64,000 bases of DNA. It comes from Ichthyophis bannanicus (taxonomy: Eukaryota > Chordata > Amphibia > Gymnophiona > Ichthyophiidae). Position 1 is the first letter of the stretch. Every line of letters starts with the position of its first letter. The DNA lies in contig CM066033.1 in the NCBI GenBank assembly GCA_033557465.1, positions 13,765,080 to 13,829,079 of the forward strand. The letters are read 5' to 3'. A program made the position numbers and the translations under genes. The notes beneath the pieces are model-generated. The model saw only the letters and a program-made list of their open reading frames with translations. It made no database searches and was not told the DNA's origin. Positions 1-12,028 of this stretch are shown here, in pieces.

Positions 1-1180
1 TAAAGATGATCAGGATTGTTTTAAATTTCGCTCTGGCCACCATTGAGAGCTAGTGTAGTTGCTGTAAGATGGGGGTGATGTGCTCAGTTCTTGGAGTGTC
101 TGTAATGATGCGTGCTGCAGTGTTTTGCACCATTTAGAGTGGGAGTAAGGTCTGCTGAGGGAGGCCTTGATATAACGAGTTTCTGTAATCAAGCAGAGGT
201 GTGATGAGTGCCTAGCACACTGTGCGGAAGTGGTCCTGGTGGAGTAAGGGCTTGCTCTTTCTTATGGTCCTCAAACGTTGATAGGCCTTGTTTGTGGTTT
301 TGGTGATGTGAGATTTCAGGTTCAGAGCTCTGTCCATTGTGATGCCCAGGTGCTTAACTTCATCTTTGACTACTATGAGTTTGTTTAGAATGCTGATAGT
401 CTGTGGTGGAATGAAGGTGGGGTTCCTGGTGACACAACATTGCCTCAGGTTTTATCGTAGTTGACCATCAGGTTATTGGGCTGTGAGCAGGCATTCATGT
501 CTTCAAGGCATTTGATTATTAGGTGTGAAGTGCTAGTAGGTTTATGAAGCATACACCATGATGTTGTTAGCATAGATGTGATAGTGTGTCGTTTGATGTT
601 GCATATGGGTTGGATGTAAATATTAAAGAGCATTGAAGACAAGGCTGAACCTTGTGGTATTCCCTGCGTGACGGGGAACAGCAATGATTTCTTTTGGGTG
701 CATTTGACTTGCTGTGTTCGATCTTCCAAGTAGGAGGTGAACCATTTCAGGGTATTCTTGCGTAGTGCTATCTGTTACAGGCGCTGCAGTAATCTGGCGT
801 GGGACACTGTGTCAAAGGCTGCCAAGATGTCCATGAACACCAGCAGGAATCTGTTCTTTCTGTTATCTATGTCTCTTAGGAGGTTGTCAAAGAGGGAAGT
901 GAGTAGCGTTTCCACACCGTGCTGGGGTTTAAATCCATGCTGATGGATGTCCAATGGGGCATTCATGTCAATGTGGTCCTGAAGTTGCCTTTGCTCTGTC
1001 TTTCAATGATTTTCTCAAGGAATAGTAGGCTGGAGAGGGGACGGTATGATTTGGTTCAGATGGGCTTAAGTTGTTGCTTTTAAGTATCGGTCGTATCATG
1101 GCGTGCTTGAGGGATTGCGGCGATGTATCCATGTTGGAGTAAATCTTTGATTTTGTGAATGAATGTGATGGGAGAGCCGC
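1..1180 (-). mobile_element. L2-like LINE remnant (RT part), decayed
   Basis: Read on the minus strand, pieces in several frames give the reverse transcriptase region of an L2-clade LINE. A stretch near 775-966 reads like the palm block (a DILAAFDTVSHARLL-type motif, where the family has DISAAFDSVDH). A stretch near 600-690 contains QGIPQGSALSSMLFNIYIQP, the expected next RT block. A C-terminal piece lies at 10-192. It is broken by frameshifts and stops and has lost the YADD box, so it is inactive. The same family occurs in better shape at 25684-27781. The element probably continues past the left window edge. Confidence 0.75.
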
Positions 1181-4150
1181 CACGGTTAGACTAGAAATGT
1201 GTCTGGCTATGTTCAGAGTTCTATCACATTCAGACCTAAAGATGACACGGCACCATCCTTATCATGTATTTTATTTAAAGGAATTTATATGCTGCTTATT
1301 CTATGTTAAGTGCATTATAAATAAAATGCTTATAAAATCAAACTGAACTCTGCACTAGCTGATCCTGAAGAGAGTCAGTGCAGTCAGTAAGTGGGGGGAG
1401 GGGAATGCTGAGAAGGGATAGGAATGAGAAAGTGAGGAAAAGAACTAGCAGCAACTGGAACACTTTACATGATACTAGACAGAGCTCGTTATTTGCTTTT
1501 TGAAATCAGTGCAGTTTACATATAACACGAGCAATCAAACATTTTACATAGAACTGGAGAGAACAAGAACAATGGCACAGCTACATGGAACAATTTTGTA
1601 TGTGGTTATGGGTTTGGGGGGGGGGGCGCTTGCTGAGTGATCACATAGGCAGCAGAACACCTCTTGGGGAATTCTGTGCAACACCGACACCGACACTAGC
1701 ATCAGCGAGAAGGGAGGAAGGTGTGGAGAGCACAAGCTTTAAGGGAGACTGAGCCTGCCTCACTGTTGCAGCTCAGCCACAGGTACATTTCCCTTTGCTT
1801 CCGCTGCTGTGCTATACTTCCAATACTAGTATTGCTGTCCTAAGAAGGTCAACAGAAGCACACCTGTCCCTTGAAAGAAGCAAAAAACACTTTTGTTTAC
1901 CTTCTGTCTACATCAGAAATGTAGCATAGCCATGGGACCAAAGGGAAATGCTCCTGCGGCTGAGTTTTACAATGCTGCTGCATGATCAGGCAGAGGAGGT
2001 GAGTGATTGGGGCTGGAAACTGGTGAAGGGCTGGAGATGGACTAATAATGAGTTGGGGGGGGGGGGGTGACAGGTGATAAACTTAGAGAGTTGGCTGGGA
2101 GCTGGAGCTGGAGATGGATGTACACCGTGAGGACGGGGAGAATGAAAGGTAGAGGTATGTGCCTTGGAAGCAAGAAGGAGAAAGATGCATGGGAAAGAGA
2201 GAGAGGATTATAAGGAGAGGGTATGTACATTAAGGGTAGACCTAAGGTACAGACAGCAGTAGGAATCATCCTAGAAATTAGAGGGAAAGAGAATGGGAGG
2301 GAGGGAGCAAGGAAGGCTTGGGTTTGTCGAGAGAGAGCTGAGGAGGGAAAAGGCAGTGGGGATTTCTGGTAAAAATGAGAAGTTAGGCTTTATGATGGGG
2401 GAATTCAAGATTTTTGTGCAGAATTCCCCAGGTGTAAACATCAGAAGAGTGTATGCCTGAAGAGTGAGACTGTGTGTGTGTTTGTGTACCTTTGTGGTAG
2501 GGCCAATGCCATATGAATAGTTTCCCTATTAAAATTTGGGCTGGAGAAGTTCACTGCTACCATTGTAGCCATGTGCATACTGTGGAAGTAAGTCTTCAGG
2601 TTGTGGAAATTTACTCAGATAACTATTAGAGGTCAATTTTCAAAAGTGCTTGATGCGGATAACCACAGAGGTTAACCAGATAAGAGCACTAAAATTCTCC
2701 AGCACTAAAGTATGAGAACACAGCCTGAGCTTTAGAAATCCAGTTTCACTCTGTAGTGAGTGTACCCCAAAATCATGTTTAAGCTATTGTGAGCACATAC
2801 AAAATGCACACACGCACGCACATAGTGATACAGCTCCCTGCCACTCAAACATAAAGCAGTGAGCACACTTGGACATAGGTGGAATTCATGGAGCAGTCAC
2901 CGAGTATTGACTTCAGTATGAAACCTTTCAGTGCCATGGAGTTCTAAGCCCCGGACTGCACTACCCAGAAGGACTTCTCTTTATCCTTGGCACCGGCCAT
3001 TTAACAAAATGGCACAGATGGGACTGTGGCTCTGCCAAGTCCTTAAAATGCTGCTATGATTTCATAGGTTGTATAATTAAATGAAAAATTCCTGCACTTG
3101 CAGCCATCACATAAAGAATCTCCCATTTGCTGACAGGACAGGGAGGCAGCCTCTGTACTTGGGATGCCCCTGGAAAGAGGGGCTATGGGACCCACGGGCA
3201 CCCCCTGGCATTCCTGCAAGCAGAGAGATAGCTATGGGGGGGGAGACACAAGCATCCTTGCAACTGGAGGTCCTTGAGGTTGCTGCCTGTGTGCACCTGA
3301 AAATAAATGCAATTTGCTATTTTACAAACCACCATAGTGAGGCAGCACTGAATAATAATTTTACTCCATGGAGCAGCGCTGCCATCTAGTGGCCTTTAGG
3401 GGCACTACAATTAGAGAAATGATAAGGAAGTCAAGATTTTTTTTTCTAATTCTTGGCCATATAATTTTGATTTGCAGGATTTTACAGTTACTTGTTTAGT
3501 CACTAAGACTGAGTGCTGAGGAGGTAGCCTAGGAGTTATTTTTCTTTGACTCACACAGATCAACCTGATATTTGCTGGGTGTACTCATAAACGGCCATGG
3601 AAGGGCATCATTGAGTGCACCTGCCACCCTCTGGTGGCCATTGATAGTATTACAGACACTTCTTGGTTTACCATAAGGCTTTTTAAACTTGTGAAGCCAC
3701 AGGTTTTCGGGCTAAGCACAATTTTATTATAGAATAAATTTGCAGATAGTGAATAAAATGGAGCTACTGTCTCAAGCACACTTCTTTTCTGCCCCTCCTT
3801 CTAACTACAAGTGAGGGCTCTGCCCTTGTTGAAAAACCTTCAAAACGGAAAATCTTCCTAACACCAAGGGACTTCACTGATGCTCCTTAGAGGCATGAAC
3901 ACGAAGGAGGGAACATATGGCATCAGTGTTAAATGCAAAAAATTGCTGTCTTATAATAATTCCTACAGATCTCTGGCTTTGCTCTAAAAGTTGAATTAAA
4001 ATGGCCGTCTCAGAACTAAAGGAGGTTTTGTGATTCCAGTTCCACATATACATGGACACTTTCAGGTACATTAATCAGAATTCTACACACTTTTTCTGAT
4101 TTTGCTACAATTACATTTTTGGAAGACACGGTTTCTTTAATGGGCAAATT
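1181..4150. other. Unassigned intergenic DNA
   Basis: I see no convincing gene here. There is an AT-rich LINE-like tail near 1262-1345, long G runs near 1617-1627 and 2056-2067, and scattered purine-rich sequence. Short open frames look like chance: no motif, no start context, biased composition. Confidence 0.5.
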
Positions 4151-4159
4151 GCTTCTATG

Positions 4160-4290
4160 TATGATTATTAAATATAATCTTAGATTGTATGCCCTCTGGG
4201 GACAGGGAAATGCCGACTGTACCTGAATGTAACTCATCTTGAATGAACTGCAATGGTCTGAGCTAAATAAAATGAAATAAAAGAACCATT
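4160..4290 (+). mobile_element. L2-like LINE 3' end (tail only)
   Basis: The stretch runs from a 'cttagattgtatgccctctg' block into 'gtacctgaatgtaactcatc' and ends in AAATAAAATGAAATAAAA. This looks like the 3' tail of an L2-type LINE or a SINE that borrows it. No coding sequence is attached, as expected for a severely 5'-truncated insertion. Confidence 0.4.
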
Positions 4291-4974
4291 TCCCTCTTTA
4301 GAAAATGTAAACAAATAAAAAATAAAATATAAAATCAATAGCATGAGGGCTGATAGTATCTTGGACTCAATGGTACATCTATCCAGAAGTTCTTAAAGCT
4401 TCAGTTATCCAAGTGCTGGGTGGTGGATTTAATAAGACCAATATTGTCATTTAAATCCCTTTCTTCCCCAAGATTTCCTCTCGGTATCTCTGTTCATTTT
4501 CCATCACATTAAACTGACAATCCACCCCAAGAGGGCACTATGTAATGGTGTGGCATAAAACCAAATAAATAAATAGATGTGTAGCGCAACATGCTCACTG
4601 CTACCCTCTTGTGGTCATTCTTTATCATACAAATTATTCCACTGTACTGAGGGCACCAATCCACCTGCCTGATTCTGCTCTGTCCCTTTGCCCCCTCCCA
4701 TACTCTCATTTCTTACTTTTTCCTTAATCCCTGGGGATTTTATTTCTGATATTCGTTTTTGTCAAGTTGCTGTAATTTCCAAAAATGGAGAAATACATCT
4801 TTGGGCGCTTAATAACACAGTGAATGAGGCAGATCAAGACAAAAGTGCCCCTTCCACTCAGCCCAACTCAGATCCATCACCTTGGAATAGATGCATCAAG
4901 AATGGCTTAATGCAACCCCACACTAAGCCCCCTCTTACCTATGTCTTCCACCCCTCTTCTCAGCCCTCTTTATC
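4291..4974. other. Unassigned DNA
   Basis: AT-rich sequence with no recognisable coding motif. An open frame of 113 codons on the plus strand (4688-5029) has no recognisable domain and overlaps the LINE tail that follows, so I do not call it a gene. Confidence 0.4.
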
Positions 4975-5600
4975 TTTATTCGGAAATTTGATATACCGCT
5001 TAGCCGAAGCAATAAGCGGTGTAAAATAAATGCAGAGGTTACTCAGAAACAGAAAAGGAACACCAATAAATGATAGGAAAGAGGAGAACAGCAGGATAGG
5101 AAGAAGAGGAAGGTAGAATGAGAGTCATAGGGAACAGTCAGAGGACAGTAGTGGGAGGGTCAAAGGCCAGGTGAAAAAGTTGAGTCTTCAACGCAGTTTT
5201 GAACCCAGCATAGGAAGGTTCAGCATGGAGAGAAAGGGGCAGGGACTTCCACAGGGAGGGACCAAGGAAGAAGAAAGCAGAGGAGCAAGTGTGCTCTAGA
5301 CGAGCTTGGGTGGGGGAGGGAAGGACCAGGTGGAAATTGTGAATAGAGTAGAGGAGGCAGTGGGGGTTGTAATAATGTAGGAGATTGGCCAGATTCTGAG
5401 GTGTGACAGAATGGATGGCACGGTGAACAAAAATGAAAATGAATGAATCCGAAAGTGTACAGAGGCCAACCAGGAGAGGAGAAACATAGTCATAACGGGA
5501 TGAAAAGGTGAGGAGACGAGCAGCGGTATTCTGAAGGAGCTGAAGTCTGTGAAGTTCTTTCTGAAGCAGGACTGCAGTTCTTTACAGGGTTGACGTTTCC
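4975..5600 (-). mobile_element. L2-like LINE, 3' end with decayed C-terminus
   Basis: On the minus strand a broken frame reads LLQNTAARLLTFSSRYDYV and then the PSLWKSLPLSL-type block of the L2 C-terminal region, separated by frameshifts. The 3' end lies at 4975-5040, where the plus strand shows 'gatataccgcttagccgaag' followed by 'gcggtgtaaaat', the small hairpin typical of these LINE tails. No RT palm is present, so this is a 5'-truncated dead copy. Confidence 0.6.
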
Positions 5601-5686
5601 AATGCTTTTTGGAGCCCCAATGCCATCGTATGCAGGGCCAGCCCCAGAGATGTTCATGGTGCTGACATCCTAAGTAAACCTTAAGC

Positions 5687-5863
5687 CAGAGGTCTTCAAC
5701 TTTGGTCCTGGAGGGCACCAAACCAGTCAGGTTTTCAGGATATCCCTAATGAATACGCATGAGATAAATTTGAATATATCGGGGGCAGTGTGTGCAAATA
5801 TATCTCATGCATATTCATTAGGAGCATACTGAAAACCTCCAGGACTGGAGCTGGAGACCCCTG
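5687..5863. mobile_element. hAT-type MITE (palindromic)
   Basis: A 177-bp near-palindrome. The left end starts CAGAGGTCTTCAAC and the right end finishes GGAGACCCCTG, imperfect inverted termini of the CAGTGGTTCTCAACC kind seen in hAT elements. The inside carries 'gttttcaggatatccctaat' and its inverted partner 'catgcatattcattagga'. The flanks CCTTAAGC and CCTTATGT are a plausible diverged 8-bp target duplication. A better copy lies at 24752-24935. It has no coding capacity. Confidence 0.65.
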
Positions 5864-6713
5864 CCTTATGTTTTACGCTCCCCCTGACTGTCAAAATCTA
5901 TTGTTTAGCTTTGATTGCCCTGTTCTTTGCTGCCGCCCCCCCCCCCCTCCCTCTGAAATTGCCATCCTTGGCAACTTCCTTGTTTAGTTGATGCTTGGGC
6001 TGGCCCTGATCAAATGTCTGCTATTTAGAGATGCAACTGGCTGTCATTCCATATAGGTTACCCCCAATTCCAATGTGCTTAATTTCTGCCAGTATTAGTC
6101 AGGGTGGATTCTGTGTGCTTTTCCCACTCATTTTAGTAAGGTTACCAGACATCCCCAATTTATTGAGATTTTCCTCTGTTTATGACCCATGTCCTTATTA
6201 ATGGGGATGGCGGTGACGTGGGTGGTGCAATACTGGAATAGCAGAAAAGGACATTTAAAAGCCCTCAGCATGGCTGCATGTCCCCACCCATTCACCAGGA
6301 AGTTTGCATCAGAGGTGCTGCAACGTAGAAGGGCCTTGAGTGCTCATGGACAAAGACCCCATGCCACGGGCACTGGCTTTAGGACTGGAGTGTGGCCAGG
6401 TAGAGAGAGAGAGAGTGGAGACACCAGCAACAGATAAGGGGAGGGAATGGGCCTGGCAAGGGGAAAGGAAGACATGCTGGAGGAGGGATAAGGAATTTAA
6501 GGGAATGAGATAAGTTGGGCACTTGGGAGGAGGAGGGCAGGGCAGGGAAGAGACTTGTATGATCCATCCACACTGCCCAGTAGGGTTGCTAGGGAAGGAC
6601 CTGCCTTTGATTTTTTAAGCATGTTCATTCCCTTCTGCACAGTGCAGGTTCCCTTCCCCATGGTTTCTGCACCCCAAGTGCCTCACTCTGCACGTCTTCC
6701 TATTACATACAGA
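5864..6713. other. Unassigned DNA
   Basis: Contains a poly-C run near 5935-5948 and mixed sequence without a recognisable gene. A plus-strand open frame at 6189-6437 (82 codons) shows no domain I recognise. Confidence 0.4.
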
Positions 6714-6803
6714 TCAGCTGCAAGTATTCAGCCAGTCTTCTAGTTTTTGTAGATCACGTCTCATTTTGCCTGCTCTCTCGGGGACGTCCACTTTGCTGCA
6801 GTT
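6714..6803 (-). mobile_element. CR1-like RT scrap
   Basis: Thirty codons on the minus strand read as the segment just after the RT active site of CR1-type LINEs (VDVPERAGKMRRDLQKLEDW, ending in a stop). This corresponds to the QEDLDKLEDW block of the better copy at 47409-50450. It is too short to say more. Confidence 0.5.
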
Positions 6804-7316
6804 CTTATGTGATGCTTTGTACTCTGCGAACGCAAAGCCCTTTAGCTCTTATTTTGTCAGCCACCTCCTTGCAGACCCAAAATGATTTCCTTTTCCCTTT
6901 CTTTACTTTCTTAACATAAAGATCTGTTGCCCTTTTCCCAATTCCTTTCAGCTTGTCCCATTGGCTTTCCCCCTCCCTTATCTCTCGCACCCTGTCTTCT
7001 CCTCTCTCCGGTATCACCTCAGTTTGAGGACTGATGGTTTTTAGAACGTGAATGGAGACACAAAGCTGTAGGTTCCCTTCTCAGAAGTATTTTGCCCTTT
7101 TGCATTTTCTGAGCATCAGACTGACAAATAAATCGAGATGCACTTGTGATAACTAAATGCTGATGCTCTTCTGTGAAGATATGTCCAGTGAATGGCTGCC
7201 TCATCCTGCTTCCCTATGGGGGAATCCCTGCTCCCTTGTTACAGGAGGAACATTCGGCTCTTAAAGACTAAAAGGTTTTGCTCCTTGCGACTCAGCAGGA
7301 GGAGAGCCTTGTTTTA
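6804..7316. other. Unassigned DNA with a Lys/Arg-rich open frame
   Basis: A 70-codon minus-strand frame (6805-7017) is rich in Lys and Arg, with a QWDKLKGIGKRATDLYVKKV segment. It could be a decayed piece of a DNA-binding or element-encoded protein, but I cannot name it. No start context or neighbouring exon supports a gene. Confidence 0.3.
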
Positions 7317-7352
7317 GGGGGGTGGGGGTGGGGGTGGGGGTGGGGGTCGGGG
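7317..7352 (+). repeat. G-rich (GGGGGT)n tract, G-quadruplex potential
   Basis: Six runs of four or more G separated by single T or TC fit the four-run pattern for an intramolecular G-quadruplex on the plus strand. Structure formation is inference. Confidence 0.6.
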
Positions 7353-7489
7353 AGGCGAGTGGTGGTGTTCAAATCAACTCGTAGGAATTTTGCTTTTTGC
7401 TTTGAAAGAGTCATTGGTACAGCGTGTTGCTATATTTCTGAGGAGAATAAATGTACAAGGGCTGGCTGGCTGCTATGACCTATGACTTG

Positions 7490-8560
7490 CTGCTAGTCCA
7501 GTGGAAAGAGTTTCTCTTGCTACATTTAGCATTTTGGGTTCTAATCCCATGATTGAAGGGCTGCTTGTCTTTCTTTTAAAACTATATCAGTGAATGAGAG
7601 GTATAAGGAGAAGGTAAAGATAGGCTTAAGCAATGCTAGGGGAGGGGAGGGGGGGACTGGTGCCCCAGTGAGAGAGATACTAGTCTGGTACCAAAAGGCC
7701 CTGGGTTCAAATCCCTAGAGCAAAAGCAATACTGAAGCAAGGCATAACAGGGAGAAAAAACAACTCAAAAATGACTTCTGGCCCAGTGGGTGAGATTACA
7801 TTCCTGTACTGAAGTGCTATATGGTTTGAATTCTCTGCTGGCAAGGAAATCAGTGTTTGTTCTAAAACCTAATTGGGGAAAAAGAGGCATAAAGTAACTT
7901 GCTCATGGATGGTACTTTAATGGTATAAGCTGCTGTGCTCTAGCAGTGGGTTGTGGGTTCAGATTCCCTGCTTAAAAGAACACGTGCTTGCTTTAAAGCT
8001 CAAACAGGGAATAAGATATATAAAAGATAGAAAAAAAAAAAACATAAAAACCACTGAGTGATGGCCCCTTCTGCTGTGCTTTGTCTCTTGAGTGAAAAAC
8101 TGTGGGTTCAAGTCTCCTACAAAAGAAAGAACATACTTATGTTTTAAAGCCAAATCAGGTATAAAGAGAAGAAAAAGTAGCACATTTCTGAGTGGTGGTT
8201 AGGTGGGAAGTGTTGCTGTGCTTTAACCATTTGTTGTGGGTTCAGATCCCCTTCTTGAAAGGATGTCTGCTTGTTTTAAAGCTCAGTCAGGAAATAAGAT
8301 CTATAAAGGAGAAAAAAAACCTCCTATAACTGTTCCTGGCTGACTGATGGTCCCCTCTGTTCTGCTTTGTTTGTTAACTGAAGATCTGTGGGTTCAAATC
8401 CCCTTGTTGGAAAGAGGGCTTACTTATGTTTTAAAGTCAAATCAAGGAATGAGAGTTATAAGGGGAAGAAAAGGTAAACTGCTAGAGAGTGGCTAACTGG
8501 TGGCTAGAGGGCTTTACTCCATCATAAGAGGCTGTGGGGTCTAGTCTAGTTTAGCCTGAA
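7490..8560 (+). repeat. Tandem array of degenerate tRNA-like units
   Basis: About eight units follow one another. Each has a B-box-like core of the form GGGTTCAAATCCC. Cores lie near 7526, 7703, 7832, 7949, 8104, 8237, 8390 and 8535, so spacing is mostly 117-177 bp. Several units also have a TGGCNNAGTGG-like A-box candidate before the core (for example 7788, 8495). After the core comes a shared segment of the type 'gttttaaagccaaatcagg', then 'ataaag'. Alternate units are more alike than neighbours (8104 with 8390; 7949 with 8237), which suggests a dimeric unit of about 287 bp. It resembles tRNA-derived SINE heads, or a decayed tRNA cluster that was amplified in tandem. None folds as an obviously intact tRNA by eye. 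Confidence 0.6.
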
Positions 8561-9189
8561 GCTAGGTGGGGTCAGTGCAGCTAAGTGGATAGGGAAGAGG
8601 GGTTTAGATAGACCTGCATATCAAGTATATTGGAGGAGAGCCACCATCAGCCAGGGCTATGTTGATTTTTGCCTATGAAAAAGGCCAAATATTTCCTAAA
8701 ACTATTTGTTACTGTGAGCACTAACATCAGCTCTTCTCTGGTGAGCTTTGAACTCACAGTCTTTATGTTATTGGACATACTCTAAACCCCTGGGCCAGGG
8801 AGGGTTTTTTTTTTACACTGCTCTTCCGATCTTCTCTTTCTCCATTTCTGACTCTAGGGTCCTCCAGGAGTGAGAAGAATCTCTGGAGAAAGAGCACTAG
8901 CCACCAGCTGCAGGTGATGAAAAAGCAATTCACTTCCCCCCCATGTGCAGTGCTTGGAAATAAGGGTTCAAAACTCAACAGTAAATGTTGGCTAATTCAC
9001 TTTAGTATTTTTGGCACAATTTCAGTGCTGTGGGTCCAGAAGAAAGGTCAAGCTCAGGACTTACAGTTTAGGGACCTTTCTGGTTGCTCCAGTTATGAGC
9101 AGAATTGACTATTCTGGAGATTTAGACACATAAGATGGGAGATTGCAACCGCAGGTGGGTGCTGTGAAGGCTGGAGGCGATGAATGATA
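8561..9189. other. Unassigned DNA
   Basis: No recognisable gene or named repeat. Open frames on both strands at 8763-9108 overlap each other and have no motif. Confidence 0.4.
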
Positions 9190-9272
9190 ATCTTATCTTT
9201 ATTTCTTGATTTACCACATCTTCAGAACCATCAGGGCGGTTTACAATATTAAAATAAATAAATAAATAACAA
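9190..9272 (-). mobile_element. L2-like LINE 3' tail
   Basis: The plus strand reads 'cagggcggtttacaatatta' followed by AAATAAATAAATAAATAA. This is the GCGGTTTACAA tail shared by L2-like LINEs elsewhere in the window (for example 52980). Only the tail is present. Confidence 0.5.
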
Positions 9273-9300
9273 TAAAATTAACAGCACACACTAGACTTTT

Positions 9301-9360
9301 CCTGCTGTTCGTGGAGAATCTCCATTACAGGTAAGTAACTGCATTTTATCTCGTCTCCAG
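9301..9360. repeat. DIRS-type terminal repeat fragment
   Basis: The stretch has 'cctgctgttcgtggagaatc' and then the 14-mer TTACAGGTAAGTAA at 9325-9338. The same arrangement of CCTGCTGTTC plus this 14-mer forms the DIRS ends at 57271-57595 and 40735-40828. Only a short piece remains. Confidence 0.45.
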
Positions 9361-10140
9361 AAAAGAAGCAATGGCTCCCTTCAAAACAGCCTGAAACAGC
9401 TCAGCCTCAGCGTCTCAAACCAGGGGGTTCCTTGCCCAAATCCTGTCTGAGGGCAGGTAACGAAACAGGCTGGATGCTGAGGGAATGACTTCTCCTGTCC
9501 CGCTGCAGCTTCAGAGACCAAGAGGGAGGAAATCCTCCAGGACAGATCCGAGAAGGTGCAACAGAGACTCTCCTTACTCTGCCCCCTCCCCCCATCTTAG
9601 TAGAAGAATATAGTCCTACACCCCCTTGTTATAGAGAGCATGAGGGAAAAGCCTTAAGAAGATGCAAAAGAGACTGTCATACTCCTCTCCCGCTCCCCAA
9701 TTGTAGCCATGATCTGGGCAGAGAGGGCTTTAATGGAAAGACTTCTTTTAACATCTCTGTTCTGGGGTTTCAGAGCTGTACTGGAGACGGGGCCCCCTCT
9801 GAGGGAGTCCCAGGCCCTGCACAGATGGGTAGAGCTTTGGCTCAGGCCTTTCTAGTAGAACTTGGAAAATGGCAGCTCGTGACCCCTTGTGGTGACAGAG
9901 GAGCCTTTGGACAGCTCCTCACACCGGGGAAGTGTAATTGTGGTTGAAGGTGCTCCTGTGCTAAGAATATCCTGAGCCAGGTAGCAAGGGGATTTGGGAA
10001 TGGCTTTTATTTAGTAAGCCACATTAGGGGACCTGTTTACTAAGTTGCTTTAGCTGTTTAACAAGAAAATTACTTTTCTTCGTTAACTGTTAGCAGAGGC
10101 GAATTCCCACCTCTAAAACACCATTTTGATGAATGGAATG
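9361..10140. other. Unassigned DNA
   Basis: No recognisable coding motif. A minus-strand frame at 9407-9595 is low-complexity and unsupported. Confidence 0.4.
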
Positions 10141-11287
10141 AGCATGGACCCTGAGGAGGGGAAGGGGGGGAGAGGGAAGGAAGGGAAGGCAAATAGGGAA
10201 GGAGGGGAGGGAAGGAGAAAAGGGGGAGAGGGGAAGGGTGAAGGGGGAGCGATAGTAATAAGTACCAGCATACTTACTGAAACCAGTATAAGACTTACTG
10301 AATTGTAGACAGAGACTTCATGGAATAAAGGAAAGCACCTAAAAGCAAAAGTGTATCTATATGTATAGAAAAGGAATAGAGATAAGGTAATTATCAAACC
10401 TGTAAAAAAGGGGCATGCGGGGAAAGGTTAAAAAGGTAATATTAAATCTATTAAAAATAGCCATGATAGTTTCTGATTAAAAGCAACTATACAAAATGAT
10501 AAACCTGTTTGGAATGAGAGCAAAAGGGAACCACATTAAAAAAAACTGCATCAGCTTAACATAAAAGCAATGGGAATATAAGAAAATCAACAATTAAATC
10601 AAAGGAGAATCAATAAAATAAGGGGAGAGAAGAGAAGGGAGGGAGGGGGAAGGGGAAGGGAGACGAAAGCGAACAGAAAGGGAATGAAAAATACACTCTT
10701 CAGATCATGCGATCAGCGCTGTAGGTCATTAAAAGTGCAAATCAGACTCCCTCAATCCATTTAAAAATTGTAGCAAAAGCCATCAGATGAGAAGGTGAGA
10801 AAACATGTGGGGTATGATAAAGGGAGGGTTCCAAACAGACAAAATCAAGGCCCAAAATGTGTGGGAAAAGGTGCCAACCTGGTGCTCCTTACTAATAAAA
10901 GAGTGACCTTGTGAATAAAAGTAAAAAGACAAGTGCCAATGAAATGCAAGCAGACTGTGCTGAAGCCGGCAGACGCAAGCACAGGCATTTCAAATACCGA
11001 TTCTCTATAAAGACCTTTAAAAACCATCCAAAAACACAACTAAGACCTGCAAACAATTAAAAGTAAAATGTTACATCAAATAAACAAAATAAATAATTAG
11101 AAAGACCAAAAAAATACTTGCCTTATGAAGTGCATGTAGGTACGTTCCTCTGTGAAATCACATAGACGGTCAGTGAAGGATGCTATTTGAAGCACTGCTC
11201 TTGGCGCCAAAAAGCTCTTAAAATCATTTAGGGGAAACTGAAGCAATAAGGATTAAGCGTGTAATCATAAATTAAAATTTAACGCTA
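10141..11287. other. A-rich DNA with short purine tracts
   Basis: Strongly purine-rich tracts lie at 10154-10250 and 10620-10680 (GGGGAAGG-type). The rest is A-rich on the plus strand and lacks a gene. It may be the 3' untranslated flank of the Penelope-like element whose coding remnant lies at 18545-18880, but that is inference from position alone. Confidence 0.35.
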
Positions 11288-11612
11288 ATCCATATACTTG
11301 ACTGGACCGGATAAAATCGGGATGTGATCGGGGCTCCTGCATGGAGGCACAGTGTCATGGCGATGGGACGCCGCTACATCGCAGATCCATGCAGGAACCC
11401 GGGGCGAGCTAGCAGGGGAAGCAGTGTGTTGAGACGACCAGTGGGATGGAATCGGGGGCATGTCCTGCCTGTCCAACCCGGTTGCACCCGATTCTGATCC
11501 TGCGCGGATGTATATCCCCATGGGATTAGAATCAGGTGCAAATCTGGCCAGTCCAGATTCTGGATGTCCGGATGGGCCACGAATGGAATTGGCCCCCACA
11601 GGGTAGATATAA
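11288..11612. repeat. GC-rich island, possible fold-back element
   Basis: A GC-rich block in AT-rich surroundings. It shares GGATGGAATCGGG (11443-11455) and ATTCTGATCC (11491-11500) with another GC-rich insert at 34837-35437, and both hold several short inverted repeats (such as 'gattctgatcc' against 'gattagaatca'). It has no coding motif. It may belong to a non-autonomous element family, which the eye alone cannot settle. Confidence 0.3.
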
Positions 11613-11845
11613 GAACAAATAAGATCATGCAAAATACACCAAATAGTAATAGGATAAAAGACTCAAAGTGTAGGAACAAAACATAATATCATTAATGCCT
11701 AAAAACAAACGTAAAAACTAAAAAGCAGGGGGGGGGGGGTAAAATCTAATGGATTCAAAAGCAAAAATACTGTATATCAATTAAAAATAATATTAAAAAT
11801 TTGTGGTAATACCACCATAAAAATTACAAATGATATGCAAACAGA

Positions 11846-12028
11846 AGGGGGAGGGGAAGAGGGAGAAGTGGGGAGGAGGAGGGAAGGGCAGGGATAGGGG
11901 AGGGAGAAGGAGGGGAAAGGTGGGAGGGGGAAGGAAGGGGAAGGGAAGGAGAGGGGAAAATGGGAAGGAAAGGGGGGAAAGGAGGGAGAAGGGGTAAAGA
12001 GGAAAGGGGGAGGGGAGGAAAGAGATTG
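11846..12028 (+). repeat. Homopurine low-complexity tract
   Basis: Nearly pure A/G on the plus strand, made of GGGGAGG, GGGAAGG and related words, with no clear fixed period. It lies just outside the left piggyBac end. The much longer homopurine minisatellite lies just outside the right end, so piggyBac probably jumped into a pre-existing purine-rich region. Confidence 0.7.

Noticed and set aside
7490..8560. Cluster of functional tRNA genes
   Set aside because: Cores match the B box but acceptor stems and A boxes do not pair by eye, and units differ too much. Kept as a degenerate array.
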